A stretch of 25,450 bases of DNA, from NCBI GenBank assembly GCA_009602725.1, contig WELB01000448.1, forward strand, positions 1 to 25,450, read 5' to 3'. Below, one piece after another: positions 1 through 7,690 of the stretch (its first letter is position 1; every line of letters begins with the position of its first letter). The position numbers and the translations under genes were made by a program. Under the pieces are notes generated by a model, which saw only the letters and a list, made by a program, of their open reading frames with translations, did no database searches and was not told the origin of the DNA. The DNA is from Spirogloea muscicola (Eukaryota > Streptophyta > Zygnematophyceae > Spirogloeales > Spirogloeaceae).

Positions 1-1
1 C

Positions 2-180
2 GATGCCGACCTCCTCACGCGGTCCGCGCCCTCTCCGCCACACGGCCCTGCTCCGCTGCCCGCGCGCTGGCTCCTCAGCTCCGCGCTTCTGCGCCCGGAC
101 TGGCAGGGGCATCCTGCACCTCGACGACCGAGCGCGGCGGGACGTGGCCTTCATCGGCTCGCAATTCCAGGGCCTCGACG
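2..180 (+). CDS. possible upstream exon(s) of the host gene, partial at window edge
   Basis: The first 180 bases are GC-rich and look coding in two frames. One frame reads with LPARWLLSSALLRPDW. A second, in its later half, reads GILHLDDRARRDVAFIGSQF and runs to a weak GT donor at 181. The change of frame could be an intron ending at the CAG near 107, or it could be chance in GC-rich DNA. It lies upstream of, and on the same strand as, the better-supported exons from 397, so it may belong to the same gene. I do not recognise the protein. The join to the next exon cannot be fixed by eye. Confidence 0.3.
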
Positions 181-396
181 GTACGGCCTGCCACGGCCTA
201 GCCTCCGCCCAGGGTGCACTGCATGCGGTCGATCCGTCGTGACTTTGCATCGTGCATCTGCAGTTGCACACTTCCCCCCACGTCCTGCTGCCCTGCCACT
301 CCGCCTCTTCCGGCCTCCTCCGTCCACGCACGGCGCCAGCTGCTTTGCTGGCTCCTGCCTTGGGCTGACACAGACTGCCTGAGCTGCTCGCTACAG

Positions 397-2506
397 CCAG
401 GGCTCGCAGTGATACAGAGAGGCTGGATGTAGATGCTCGGCACCAGGTGCAGCGCTGGCGACGGATTGCCTTGGTGAGCTCTGATGCCTGCTGCCCTTCA
501 ACATCCTTGAATCTGTATCCCCACTTCTCACAGCCAGCTTCAGAGAGTGAAATTCTATAGCATGTTGTGAGATCATGGGCACAACTGAGAAAGCCCCCAC
601 ATTAATGCACCTGCTCTTGGCCGAGACAAGTCCGTGCCAACCGCTTCCAGGGCGGCCCGAGTCGACCCCCAGTGATGATAGCCTCTGACTGCTCTTTAAC
701 ACGTGGCACGAATGGACATGTTGTGTGCAAGAAATGCTCTGTTGTACCACGCAGTGCAGGGGGATTGAGCTGCTCGTCTTCCTCAATCTTACAGAAGTTT
801 GCATCTGCAGGCAGATCTGCGGTTGGCTGACATGCGTGCTCGAAGAAGAGCTATGGAAGATTCCTACCTTGCACTTCAGGTTTGAAGCTCTTAAGCACGA
901 GAGTGACATGATTAGCCATGGAGTTGCAGAGGTTTGGACGCTTCAAGCGAGGATATCCATGTAAAGCTTCCAATTAAAATCAATTGCTTGAGAATGTGAA
1001 TATGATGAGCTTCTGCATTTAGATGCCCAATAGTGCTGTCAACGCAAGTCGATGGAGAAAGGCTGGCCATGTGCTCCTTGTCGTGCAACAGGCAGCGAAA
1101 AGTGTGCATGCTGCGATGGTTGGTGTGCTACATCTGAGGTAACAAGCTGGTGCTGCCTGCTGTCGAGAATCTCGCAGACTACCTTCTGTTGATCCCGGAC
1201 CTTATGCACCCAACTCCATTTGTTTGCAATATGACGCCCTGAGAATGCGTTGTTGTTTCTTTCCGTCTGGTTTTCCACCAAGAAGATTGCAACGATTGGC
1301 ATTCGACATCGACAGAGGGACTGCACAAGCGGATGCAAATTCTGCACAACCTTTGGATATTGCCAGCATGCATGCTCTTCGACATTGGTCAAAGTCTGTC
1401 GAGCGTTTATCAGCTCTGGAGGTATGCATTGCTGGACAATGTATGCTTGTCAATGTGGTGCTCTCACTTTTGGAGTGGAGTGTTCAAGCAGCACAATCGT
1501 ACAAAACTTGTCACAGCCTGTGCAGCTATCTCGACTAGTTTACATGTGAGTCGCGTTCTAGCAAACACCTGCACCTTTGACGGTTTCTGTGATCATTGAC
1601 TTGTGAGTTGCACTTTCCAACTCATCAATATGTTTGGTCTTTCTTCGCATCCATATGCAGGAGGCATACTGGAGTGTAGGAGCCACCATTGCTGAAGCCA
1701 AGGATGTGGGTGCAACAGATGCAGATGAGGTAGATTACTGGACTTTGGTCACTCCACTGGACTTCTGCCACGTCTACGAGAATGTGAAAGCCCCCTCTCT
1801 GAGACTTGGTATTTACGTCCCCTTCTATACACAGGCTTGTGAGCTAACATGCTTAGTGGCTTTTCATGCACACCTCTTGGGTGGCCGTGCAGTTGGAACT
1901 TATTGTGGCGGCACTATTAGACATGGATGAAGTTGATGGTGCGCATGGGGCTCTCTTGGTTTCTGAGAGCGCCAAGTCCCCAGATCTTGCTACTAGGTAT
2001 GTGGAAGCAAAGCTTGCATTGATGGGTAAATTTTGTTTAGATTCACAAGAACGAGCTGAGTAGATCGTGCACTTTGCAATCAACACCGACCTTGCCAACG
2101 TTCTTCCAAGGAATATGTGTGCATGGACATCTCATCAACATTATGTTTGTGCTTTGGACTTCAAGGCGAGCTTTGGCAGAAGCACTTGCAGCTGCTCCAT
2201 CCGTCTGGGCCCTTGGAAGTGCAGGCATGACGGCCCTTCAGGTCCTTGTGTACATATCCGTACCTTTTTACGTATTTCATCTGTGTTTTGGGCATGAATG
2301 TGACTCTTAGTTGAGTAATATGTCCCTTATGATGACAGAGATTGTCTGAGGACGACGATGAGGCAGTTGCGAAAGCAGCCACAGAAGCACTCAAGGAGTT
2401 GCGAGCTCAATGGTGGCAGTTGGACACCATTGGTGGTCCAACTTCCACTCCTCTGACGACGGCACTTGATGATGACGAAGCCAGTGGCGATCTTTGGGAT
2501 TTATAA
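397..2506 (+). CDS. 3' part of an intron-containing host gene, product unknown
   Basis: Seven exons form a phase-consistent chain: 397-473, 811-879, 1023-1138, 1283-1421, 1661 to 1729 or 1783, 1857-1996, 2166-2241 and 2339-2506, counting the ambiguous fifth exon once and including a final coding exon ending in TAA at 2504-2506 (eight segments in all). Introns are short, roughly 70-340 bp, and begin GT and end AG. The donor of the fifth segment is ambiguous (GTAGAT at 1730 or GTGAAA at 1784); both keep frame. The encoded stretch is helical and rich in Ala, Leu and Arg, for example ADLRLADMRARRRAMEDSY, then HALRHWSKSVERLSALE, ALAEALAAAPSVWALG, and an acidic tail beginning LSEDDDEAVAKAATEAL and ending EASGDLWDL. 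No stops occur within the chain. I recognise no domain; the start is outside the window or in the unclear first 400 bases. Codon character is unlike the retroelements downstream. Confidence 0.62.
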
Positions 2507-2548
2507 CGGTCACATCACGCTCCAGTAGTGTACACTTAGTAGTTCCCG

Positions 2549-2553
2549 TGTAA
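2549..2553 (+). terminator. TGTAA polyadenylation-type signal
   Basis: TGTAA lies 43 nt after the host gene's stop codon. UGUAA is the usual poly(A) signal in green algae such as Chlamydomonas, so a short 3' UTR ending shortly after is plausible. The motif is short and can occur by chance; the position is the main support. Confidence 0.4.
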
Positions 2554-2561
2554 ATATGGAT

Positions 2562-2590
2562 AGTACTCGATGCCCAGGTACACGAGTACT
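2562..2590. repeat. 8-bp perfect inverted repeat downstream of the host gene
   Basis: AGTACTCG at 2562-2569 is matched by CGAGTACT at 2583-2590 with a 13-nt loop. It sits 9 nt after the TGTAA signal and could form a hairpin at the 3' end of the transcript. Its role is unknown. Confidence 0.45.
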
Positions 2591-2674
2591 GCTGGATGTT
2601 GGTGGTTGCATACCGAGTATAAAGTGATGGCTTGTAGAAGACGATCTTCGACAGCCGCAGTTCAGTTCCTGATG

Positions 2675-2899
2675 CTACAAGTCGTCGGTGTCACGATGTG
2701 CTTCCTCTGTGTTGGCCCGCTTTAAACCACTCGCGTGCAAGTACAGCGCGGGGGCCGGTGTCCAAGGGTTAGCCATTTGACAGACTGGCTCGCCATTGAT
2801 CCGACAGTAGTCCTCCCATTGATAGTCGATTCTTGACAATCCTAAGTTCACGAGCTGGCTGGTGCATAATAGTCTCTGTAGTGGCAAAGTAGCAACCAT
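2675..2899 (-). CDS. hypothetical 74-aa ORF
   Basis: A minus-strand ATG frame of 74 codons, containing RIDYQWEDYCRINGEPVCQ and NPWTPAPALYLHASG. Its composition is more protein-like than most shadow frames here, and a G-rich tract lies just upstream of its start on the minus strand. It would converge with the host gene. No family is recognised and no splice context is clear, so it may equally be a non-coding frame. Confidence 0.22.
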   Translation of the reverse strand: MVATLPLQRLLCTSQLVNLGLSRIDYQWEDYCRINGEPVCQMANPWTPAPALYLHASGLKRANTEEAHRDTDDL

Positions 2900-2973
2900 T
2901 CACCGCCCCATCCCCACCCCCCTCTTGCTCCCTTGGACCCCGGCTTCCAGTTAGCGTTGATCATATAGAGTGA

Positions 2974-3309
2974 ATGGATCTTGAACATGGGAGATACTGC
3001 GATCCTCAGTCTGCCTATGCGGCTCTGATAAAATATTTGTCGGAACGAGACTCAACAATCTATTATTTACATCCTTCACTAGTCCTGTATAGGAGATGTT
3101 GCAAATTGAATTGGACACTTGTATGGATCATATTAACTCTCCGATGGTATGACATTCTAAGGAGCCTGCTCTTCTCCAAGGCCTCCAAGCTCTTTACACA
3201 CACGTTCTTGCCTCCAAGGCTACCAAGCCTTCCGTATGGATGTGCTGTTTTCCTTCTTGAAGACCGAGATGGGAAGTCTTTAAGCACTGTGCACTCTGAA
3301 TTTAATTGA
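2974..3309 (+). CDS. hypothetical 111-aa ORF, doubtful
   Basis: A plus-strand ATG frame of 111 codons with a hydrophobic centre around LNWTLVWIILTLRWYDILRS, which could be one membrane segment. It sits in AT-richer intergenic DNA. No known domain is visible and there is no neighbour in an operon-like or spliced arrangement. A frame of this length can occur by chance in DNA of this composition. Confidence 0.15.
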   Translation: MDLEHGRYCDPQSAYAALIKYLSERDSTIYYLHPSLVLYRRCCKLNWTLVWIILTLRWYDILRSLLFSKASKLFTHTFLPPRLPSLPYGCAVFLLEDRDGKSLSTVHSEFN

Positions 3310-3559
3310 CTGGGGCCATTTAAAGGCATCTCTCCGTTGCATCGAGGGCACATGCAGGATCCAAAGTACCATCACCACACAAACCTGCATTCATCTTCAG
3401 TGCTGAAGCTGGTCATATTGGGCTCCTTAGTATCGTTGCACCTTTCTAATATAACATTGCAAGTTGAAAGGATGTGGAGTAAGAAGTTGCACATGGAATG
3501 CCTCGGTGCGCTGACCATTGGTGCCTAAGTGTTGCAGATGTGTTTGAGTCCGGCGTATA

Positions 3560-4080
3560 GTCTTCTGTGACAACTTGTGTCACCTGCCAACGCAGTAAGG
3601 CACGCTCTCACAAGCCTGCCTGCTTGCTCCAACCGTTGAACATTCCTCCGCGGAACTGGTCTGATGTAAGTTTGAATCTATCACTCACTTGCCCCAGACG
3701 CGCGACGCTGTCATACCCTTGTCATGTTCGTGGATCGTCTGAGTAAATGGTGCCCTTTGCACCTACGGCCACACGGGTGTCCGCTTGGGAATTTGCTGAC
3801 ATACTTGTGAACCGATATGGAACCTGCATGGAGAACCCGAGCAAATTATATCCGACCACATTTATCGCTTCACGGGTCACTTCTGGAGAGAAGCGTGCAG
3901 GCCTATTGGCACGAATCAATCCTGTCCAGACAGACAGACCCACAAACAGACGGTCAGAATGTGAGGATGAATCGGGTATTGGAAGACATGAAAAAACATT
4001 GTGAACCGCAGTCAGGCTGACTGGACGAGTATCTTGCTCCAGCAGAGTATGATGACAACAACGCCTTTCATGACTCTATC
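3560..4080 (+). pseudogene. integrase remnant (element A)
   Basis: The CxxC half of the HHCC zinc finger is visible at about 3568-3605 (TCVTCQRSKARSHKPACLL). It is followed by the LLQPL..PPRNWSDVS lead-in to the DDE core, broken by stops near 3690-3740. Later the reading frames give VPFAPTATRVSAWEFADILV and RVLEDM; the last contains the Glu expected as the third catalytic residue. DEYLAPAEY follows a stop created by an apparent 1-bp deletion in the QAD-W-DEY region around 4020. The same lesion occurs at 25325-25404. Confidence 0.75.
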
Positions 4081-4204
4081 ATAAAACACCCTTCTCTCTC
4101 AATGTCAGTCAGCATCCCGATCATCTTTACAGGTAAGGAAGCCGAGCGTGTTTTGGCCGCAGTAAGCTTATCTCCTGGAGGCTCAGCGGAGGGCTGAGCA
4201 ATTA
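4081..4204 (+). pseudogene. integrase C-terminal linker remnant (element A)
   Basis: A short, frame-broken stretch. It matches the region of element C that follows the DDE core, with NTPF-like residues, then a GGxA-like linker and a SWRLSGGLS-like frame read out of phase. It links the core at 3560-4080 to the open segment starting at 4205. Confidence 0.5.
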
Positions 4205-4680
4205 TTGACAAAAGCTCAGAATGGGCAAAGGCAGTATGCTGATCTCCGTCGCAGGGATGTCTTTTCCGACGTGGGTGCCCAATTGCTGTTGAGCACTGAG
4301 CACCCAGCCTTGCGGGCTGTGGGTACGCACATGTTGCTGCCAACTCAGGTTGGACCCTTTCGTGTGATGCGCCTGGTCGGCAAGGTCGCCGAGGAGCTTG
4401 ATATACCAGTATATGAGAGAGTTCACAAGGTTTTCCATGTGTCTCAGCTCGATCCATACCATTCGGATGGCCGTGTCCAACCGTCCCCACCTCCCCTCGA
4501 TATTGTCAACGAGGGAGATTTTCGAGTAGAGGAGATTCTGTCACACCGGGACATACTCCGTGGGCGTCGTAATTTACGCGAGTACCTCATAATGTGGCTA
4601 CGCTATCGTCTGAGCACCAGGCATGGGAATCTTTGGTAAATCCCGCCGGTTGTCCTTCCCTCGTACATGCATATCTGACA
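4205..4680 (+). pseudogene. integrase C-terminal domain plus chromodomain (element A)
   Basis: An open frame starts TKAQNGQRQYADLRRRD and continues FSDVGAQLLLSTEHPALRAV, GPFRVMRLVGKVAEELD, VHKVFHVSQLDPYHSDGRVQ and FRVEEILSHRDILRGRRN, the normal order of a gypsy integrase tail followed by a chromodomain. The chromodomain core reads EYLIMWLRY. It then needs a frame change near 4608 to continue as SEHQAWESLVNPA, where the aromatic Trp of the TWEP-type motif is kept. Chromodomains in chromoviruses bind histone marks and bias integration. The frame of 144 codons is interrupted only here, so this is the best-kept part of element A. Confidence 0.82.
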
Positions 4681-4765
4681 GGAGGCAACGCCTTTTCTGC
4701 ATCGTCCAGTCTCTTCCCGCCGGCTTAGATTCCCTATGGGTCGAAATCCTGGAGTGCTCGCTTCT

Positions 4766-4799
4766 CGTTCCCGAGGACGTGAACATCTCAGTGAGAATT
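4766..4799 (+). promoter_or_regulatory. polypurine tract region before 3' LTR (element A)
   Basis: The block CCGAGGACGTGAACATCT is followed by CAGTGAGAAT immediately before the LTR start. The same block precedes the LTR in elements C (18106-18133), E (minus, 22254-22285) and F (minus, 9097-9130). It is the expected place for the plus-strand primer. The purine run here is imperfect. Confidence 0.6.
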
Positions 4800-4850
4800 T
4801 GTAATATTCCCACCGTTTGGGAGTGCCAGCGGTGCCGGTAAACCTACATG
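4800..4850 (+). repeat. 3' LTR of element A, first 51 bp
   Basis: TGTAATATTCCCACCGTTTG at 4800 matches the start of the solo LTR at 20677 (TGTAACATTCCC). The similarity runs to CCTACATG at 4850, where it is broken by the insert. Confidence 0.7.
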
Positions 4851-5408
4851 ATCCCATCGCATCCACCATCTGGGTGTAAAGAATGAGGATCGTCAAGCCC
4901 AAGGACGAGGCGGTGGTGTCGCGAAGCAAAGGAGTCGGAGCCAAACGTATGCAATGGGTCAAAACAAACAAACCAGCTGTTGAAATGTAAACAATGCCAA
5001 GTGTAAGCGTCTGGGGGGGGAGAGAGGCCTGCGACTGGCTGCCCCTCCTCCTGAAGTAACCATCGAGGTTCTTGGGGCCCTGCCCCCGGCCTCATGGGAT
5101 TATTAGGCGCCCGGCCACTTGCTAAGCCCTCACAGAAGATCCACCCGTGGCCGCCGCCTCCGCCGCTGGAGTCGCCGCCGATTGCGGGGACCCGCGCGGA
5201 ATACTAATACTAATACTAGTAGAGTTCTAACACTAGATTCCGGCTTTGCCGCCGTCGCGCTCCTGAATTCCATATTGCTCCTTCATCAGCGTCGCGCGCC
5301 ATTATTCAGAGATGCGCTTTCTCTAATATCGCGCGCCCGTCCTTCGCCTCCTCAGTACCCCCTCCAGCTATCATTCCCATGATATAGATGTTCCATCTTG
5401 TGTAACTT
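4851..5408. other. unidentified ~560-bp insertion inside an LTR
   Basis: LTR homology stops at 4850 and resumes near 5409 (TACACTGGGAGTTTC, matching TACCGTTTGGAGTCCC in other copies). The intervening DNA matches nothing else in the window. It contains a G8 run at 5013-5020, a GCCGCC-rich stretch at 5150-5200 and a short ACTAAT repeat at 5203-5220. CATGAT occurs near both ends (4847-4852 and 5379-5384), a possible but imperfectly placed target duplication. No terminal inverted repeats or coding signature are clear. Confidence 0.45.
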
Positions 5409-5510
5409 CGTTACACTGGGAGTTTCAAACGGTGCGGGTGGTTTGCACCCCGTGTAGCTAAGTACGGTCCGAGGACCCGGGCTTCATACCGCGCGGCATC
5501 GTCCGCCAGT
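5409..5510 (+). repeat. 3' LTR of element A, continued, truncated
   Basis: Contains CAAACGGTGCGGG and GTGTAGCTAAGTACGGTCCG, matching positions about 20751-20840 of the solo LTR. It ends at 5510, where a new LTR start (CGTAACGTTTTC) follows. Element B therefore appears to have inserted into, or recombined with, this LTR. Confidence 0.65.
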
Positions 5511-6043
5511 CGTAACGTTTTCTCCGTTTGAGAGTGCTAACGGTGCACGATTACCTCATATGAGCGTAGCGTACCTACCGTTTGGAGTCCCAAACGGTGC
5601 GGTAGCTTCGCTGCACTCCGTGTAGCTCAGTACGGTTCGAGCTCAGTTCGGCTCCGTACCCCGTCCGCACCCCTCGGGCTCACGCCCTGCGAGCTGGCCG
5701 GGTGGGTCAGCTCTCCCTCAGGCCAGCGCCTTGTGGGCTGGCCGGGATTGGCCAGCTCTCTCGGCCTCATGGCCGCATGGCCTCAGTCCCTTGGCCCCGT
5801 GAGCCAGGCTATTGGCGTGGCGCGCCACCTCCTTGGCGCTAGTCACTGTGCAGCGCGCCAGTCCCTTGGACTCGTGCGCCGGCCTCTTGGCGCTAGTCCC
5901 TTGGACTCGTGCTACAGGCCTCTGGCCCTGTGTGCCAGCCTCTTGTATTCATCGTGTCCCCTTGTCAGGCCCGCCCCCTCCGAGGGAGGGCCCTGGGGGC
6001 GACCCTCGTCACACCCTCAGGGGAGGGGTCGCAGGAGAACCGC

Positions 6044-6049
6044 TATAAG
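6044..6049 (+). promoter_or_regulatory. LTR TATA box (element B)
   Basis: CTATAAGTAG lies about 25 nt after the conserved GGGGAGGGG block and about 360 nt before the LTR end, as in the solo LTR (TATAAG at 21141) and element C (TATAAT at 12525). This is the expected core promoter of the element's genomic RNA. Confidence 0.6.
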
Positions 6050-6245
6050 TAGTAGGCCTTGGCCAGACTCCGTAGTCCGACCAACGCCCGAGAGAGACAC
6101 AGCCCTGCTGCTGTCTAGCCAGCCCCGCTGCTGCCTGCTGCTGTCGCCGCCGCCATAGCTCTGCTGCTGCCGCCTGCTGCCAGCCCGTCGCCGCAGCTCA
6201 TCGCTGCGGGCCCTGCCGGCTCTGCGCAAGTCTATTGGTAGAGTT

Positions 6246-6261
6246 ACCGCCCTAGGGCGGT
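6246..6261 (+). promoter_or_regulatory. conserved leader hairpin (element B copy)
   Basis: ACCGCCCTAGGGCGGT is a perfect 16-nt palindrome, giving 7-bp arms and a 2-nt apex; in RNA the apex would open to a 4-nt loop. Hairpins at the same place in other LTRs use different sequences with compensating changes. GTAAGA follows at 6270-6275. Confidence 0.65.
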
Positions 6262-6408
6262 GCCTCAGGGTAAGACTTCCGCTTGCTCTGTGCGCGTATG
6301 TGCGTTGGCGTTCTCCTGTATGAGGGTTGTCTCCAAAACACCCTATGCTCGAAGCCAAACCAGGACACCCTGACTCTAATTGTGTGCTTAGATACAGAGA
6401 TGCCACAT

Positions 6409-6420
6409 TGATATTAGAGG
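6409..6420 (+). promoter_or_regulatory. degenerate primer-binding site, tRNA-iMet type
   Basis: TGATATTAGAGG differs by two bases from TGGTATCAGAGG at 12929, which matches the 3' end of plant-type initiator tRNA-Met. It begins two bases after the LTR end and is followed by the same leader text (TTCTTGCATCT) as element C. Confidence 0.7.
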
Positions 6421-6968
6421 TGTTCTTGCATCTAGCAGTCAAGTGTAAGGTTGTGTTTTACTGCTGACAGTGCATGGATCCCTCTGGATTCTGAACTAGT
6501 TTTGATCATTCGAGTGAAATTCTCCAGTAGACGTGGAGCTGTCATTGGCGAAGCGGCACGTGTGCTACCCTCTCGCCTTTGACATTCACGTACGGGGCCC
6601 TCAAGATGCCAAGCGGCTCTTCGTCCCGGCAACGAACTATTGTGCCAAGTCAGCACTTACCAGCGTAAACCACCTGTGTCCGGCGGATTGCCGGCCAGTA
6701 CGGCACGGAAGTGAACCCGGTCGCCGGTGGGCGGCAAAGTCTGACCGTATGCCAGGACTTGGTTGGTTCGTCCACTCCTGGTCCCTCCCTCTTGCTGCTC
6801 GTACAGCTTTGTGGTTTGGAGGTATGACGCATGTGCTGTCTTGCTCGTGGGTCTGGGGCACCAGTACTTCTGAGTACTTCTTGCCATTATGATCCTCGAT
6901 ATGCCTGCCGCATTTCACTTGATCCGTCAGTGTGTGGTATCAGGCATGGAGTCGCCGGACTCCAGTAC
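6421..6968 (+). other. untranslated leader of element B
   Basis: Between PBS and gag. Parts match the leader of element C at 13142-13400: the ACCACCTG..CGGATTGCC segment near 6668, and CCTCCCTC..GCTGCTCGT near 6784. Long frames here (6533-6892 plus and its antisense) have no recognisable protein and are best read as non-coding leader. Confidence 0.5.
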
Positions 6969-7642
6969 ATGCCCAAGCCCGCCTCACCGGCCAAATTCTG
7001 TGGGCAATCCTTCCGCGGCGGCCTCAATGCTTGGCTTGCAGAGATTCTTGCGTGGTACATACAGTGTGGCACCGGCGCACAACAACGTGTTGGGCTCGCG
7101 GCCACGTACCTCTCAGGCGATCCCGCCCAGTGGTGGGAAAGCGTGGAAATCATCCACCCCCGTAGTGTATAACCATTGGGATTTTTCCGTCAGATCGTTG
7201 TCAAGCGTATGGCGAGGTGCACGCCGAGCTCAATGCGCAAAACGACCTTGATGTCATTCGCATGAGAAACAACGATTTTGAAGATTATGTGCAGCGGTTC
7301 CACATGCTGTTGTCGAAACTCAACACCAAGCCCATGGATAACGCTGACCAGTGCCAAAGGTTTGAGGCAGGGCTGCCCGAGCACGTGGGCCTTCTTGCCC
7401 AGTTGGATGCTGTGACCTTCCGGCCAGTGGACACTTTGGACCGCTTGTTTGAGCAGGCGCGCATCACTTTTGCCATGTATCCCCGCAAGCGTCCCCTGGC
7501 AGAAGTCGTCGACCCAGCTGCGCCTTCATCTTCGAAGCATCGGCCTGGTAGTATGCCAAGCACCAGTGCCAAGCCCTATGTGGGGCCACGGCGCCCAACC
7601 AAGCCCGCGGCCTTCGTCCCTGAGGAGGACCGCGCTTGCTAA
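6969..7642 (+). pseudogene. gag: gag capsid gene of element B, frameshifted
   Basis: The first segment, MPKPASPAKFCGQSFRGGLN, continues to GLAATYLSGDPAQWWESV, the hallmark of the retrotransposon Gag family (PF03732 type). It stops near 7170. After a frame change the protein resumes at 7217 with HAELNAQNDLDVIRMRNNDF, EDYVQRFHMLLSKLN, FEAGLPEHVGLLAQLD and ARITFAMYPRKRPLAEVV, then a Ser/Pro-rich tail ending PEEDRAC at 7642. No CCHC zinc knuckle is present; the frame stops where the knuckle should start. Gag forms the particle that packages element RNA. One frameshift is the main lesion, so this is among the better-kept genes in the window. Confidence 0.85.
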
Positions 7643-7644
7643 GA

Positions 7645-7690
7645 AAAAGGAGGGTAGGGCCTTCGGATGTGCATCGATTACCGAGCTTCG
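7645..7690 (+). pseudogene. reverse transcriptase scrap fused after gag (element B)
   Basis: KKEGRAF followed, after a frame change, by RMCIDYRA is the conserved RT motif (compare LRMFIDYRALN at 24733-24765). It abuts the gag tail on the left and LTR sequence on the right. Two deletions, gag to RT and RT to LTR, have therefore removed the rest of pol. Confidence 0.7.

Larger units (their letters stand above)
2507..3544. other. intergenic stretch between host gene and first retroelement
   Basis: This 1-kb stretch has lower GC than the retroelement region. I see no LTR, gag or pol similarity in it. It holds the poly(A) signal and hairpin just after the host gene and two open frames of uncertain status (2675-2899 minus, 2974-3309 plus). 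A C-rich tract at 2903-2937 may be a promoter-like or simple-sequence element. Confidence 0.4.
3545..5510 (+). mobile_element. element A: 5'-truncated Ty3/gypsy chromovirus remnant
   Basis: Homology to the pol of element C (12190-18865) starts abruptly near 3545 in the integrase zinc-finger region. It runs through the integrase core, the C-terminal domain, a chromodomain, a polypurine tract and the first part of the 3' LTR. The LTR is interrupted at 4851 by an unidentified segment, resumes near 5409 and is cut again at 5510, where element B's LTR begins. Everything 5' of the integrase is missing. Stops and frameshifts show it is dead. Confidence 0.8.
5511..6407 (+). repeat. 5' LTR of element B (~897 bp)
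   Basis: Starts CGTAACGTTTTCTCCGTTTG (first T of TGTAAC mutated to C) and ends ATGCCACA. It is colinear with the solo LTR at 20677-21582 and with a fragment at 25164. U3 carries the CCGTTTGG...CCAAACGG palindrome at 5578-5597 and degenerate repeats around 5800-5940 (CTTGGACTCGTGC and GGCGCTAGTC repeated). A conserved CTCGTCACACCCTC block lies at 6006-6020 and TATAAG at 6044-6049. The transcribed part is CTG/CCG-rich. A perfect hairpin palindrome follows at 6246-6261, then GTAAGA at 6270. Confidence 0.85.

Noticed and set aside
1333-1810. Weak resemblance of PLDIASMHALRHW and PLDFCHVYENV to the EDS1/PAD4 lipase-like family
   Set aside because: Only a few residues match, no lipase GxSxG motif is visible, and the order does not fit; no name was given.
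5200-5222. TACTAAT-type repeat as an intron branch point (TACTAAC)
   Set aside because: It is a short tandem trinucleotide-like repeat with no matching donor and acceptor around it.
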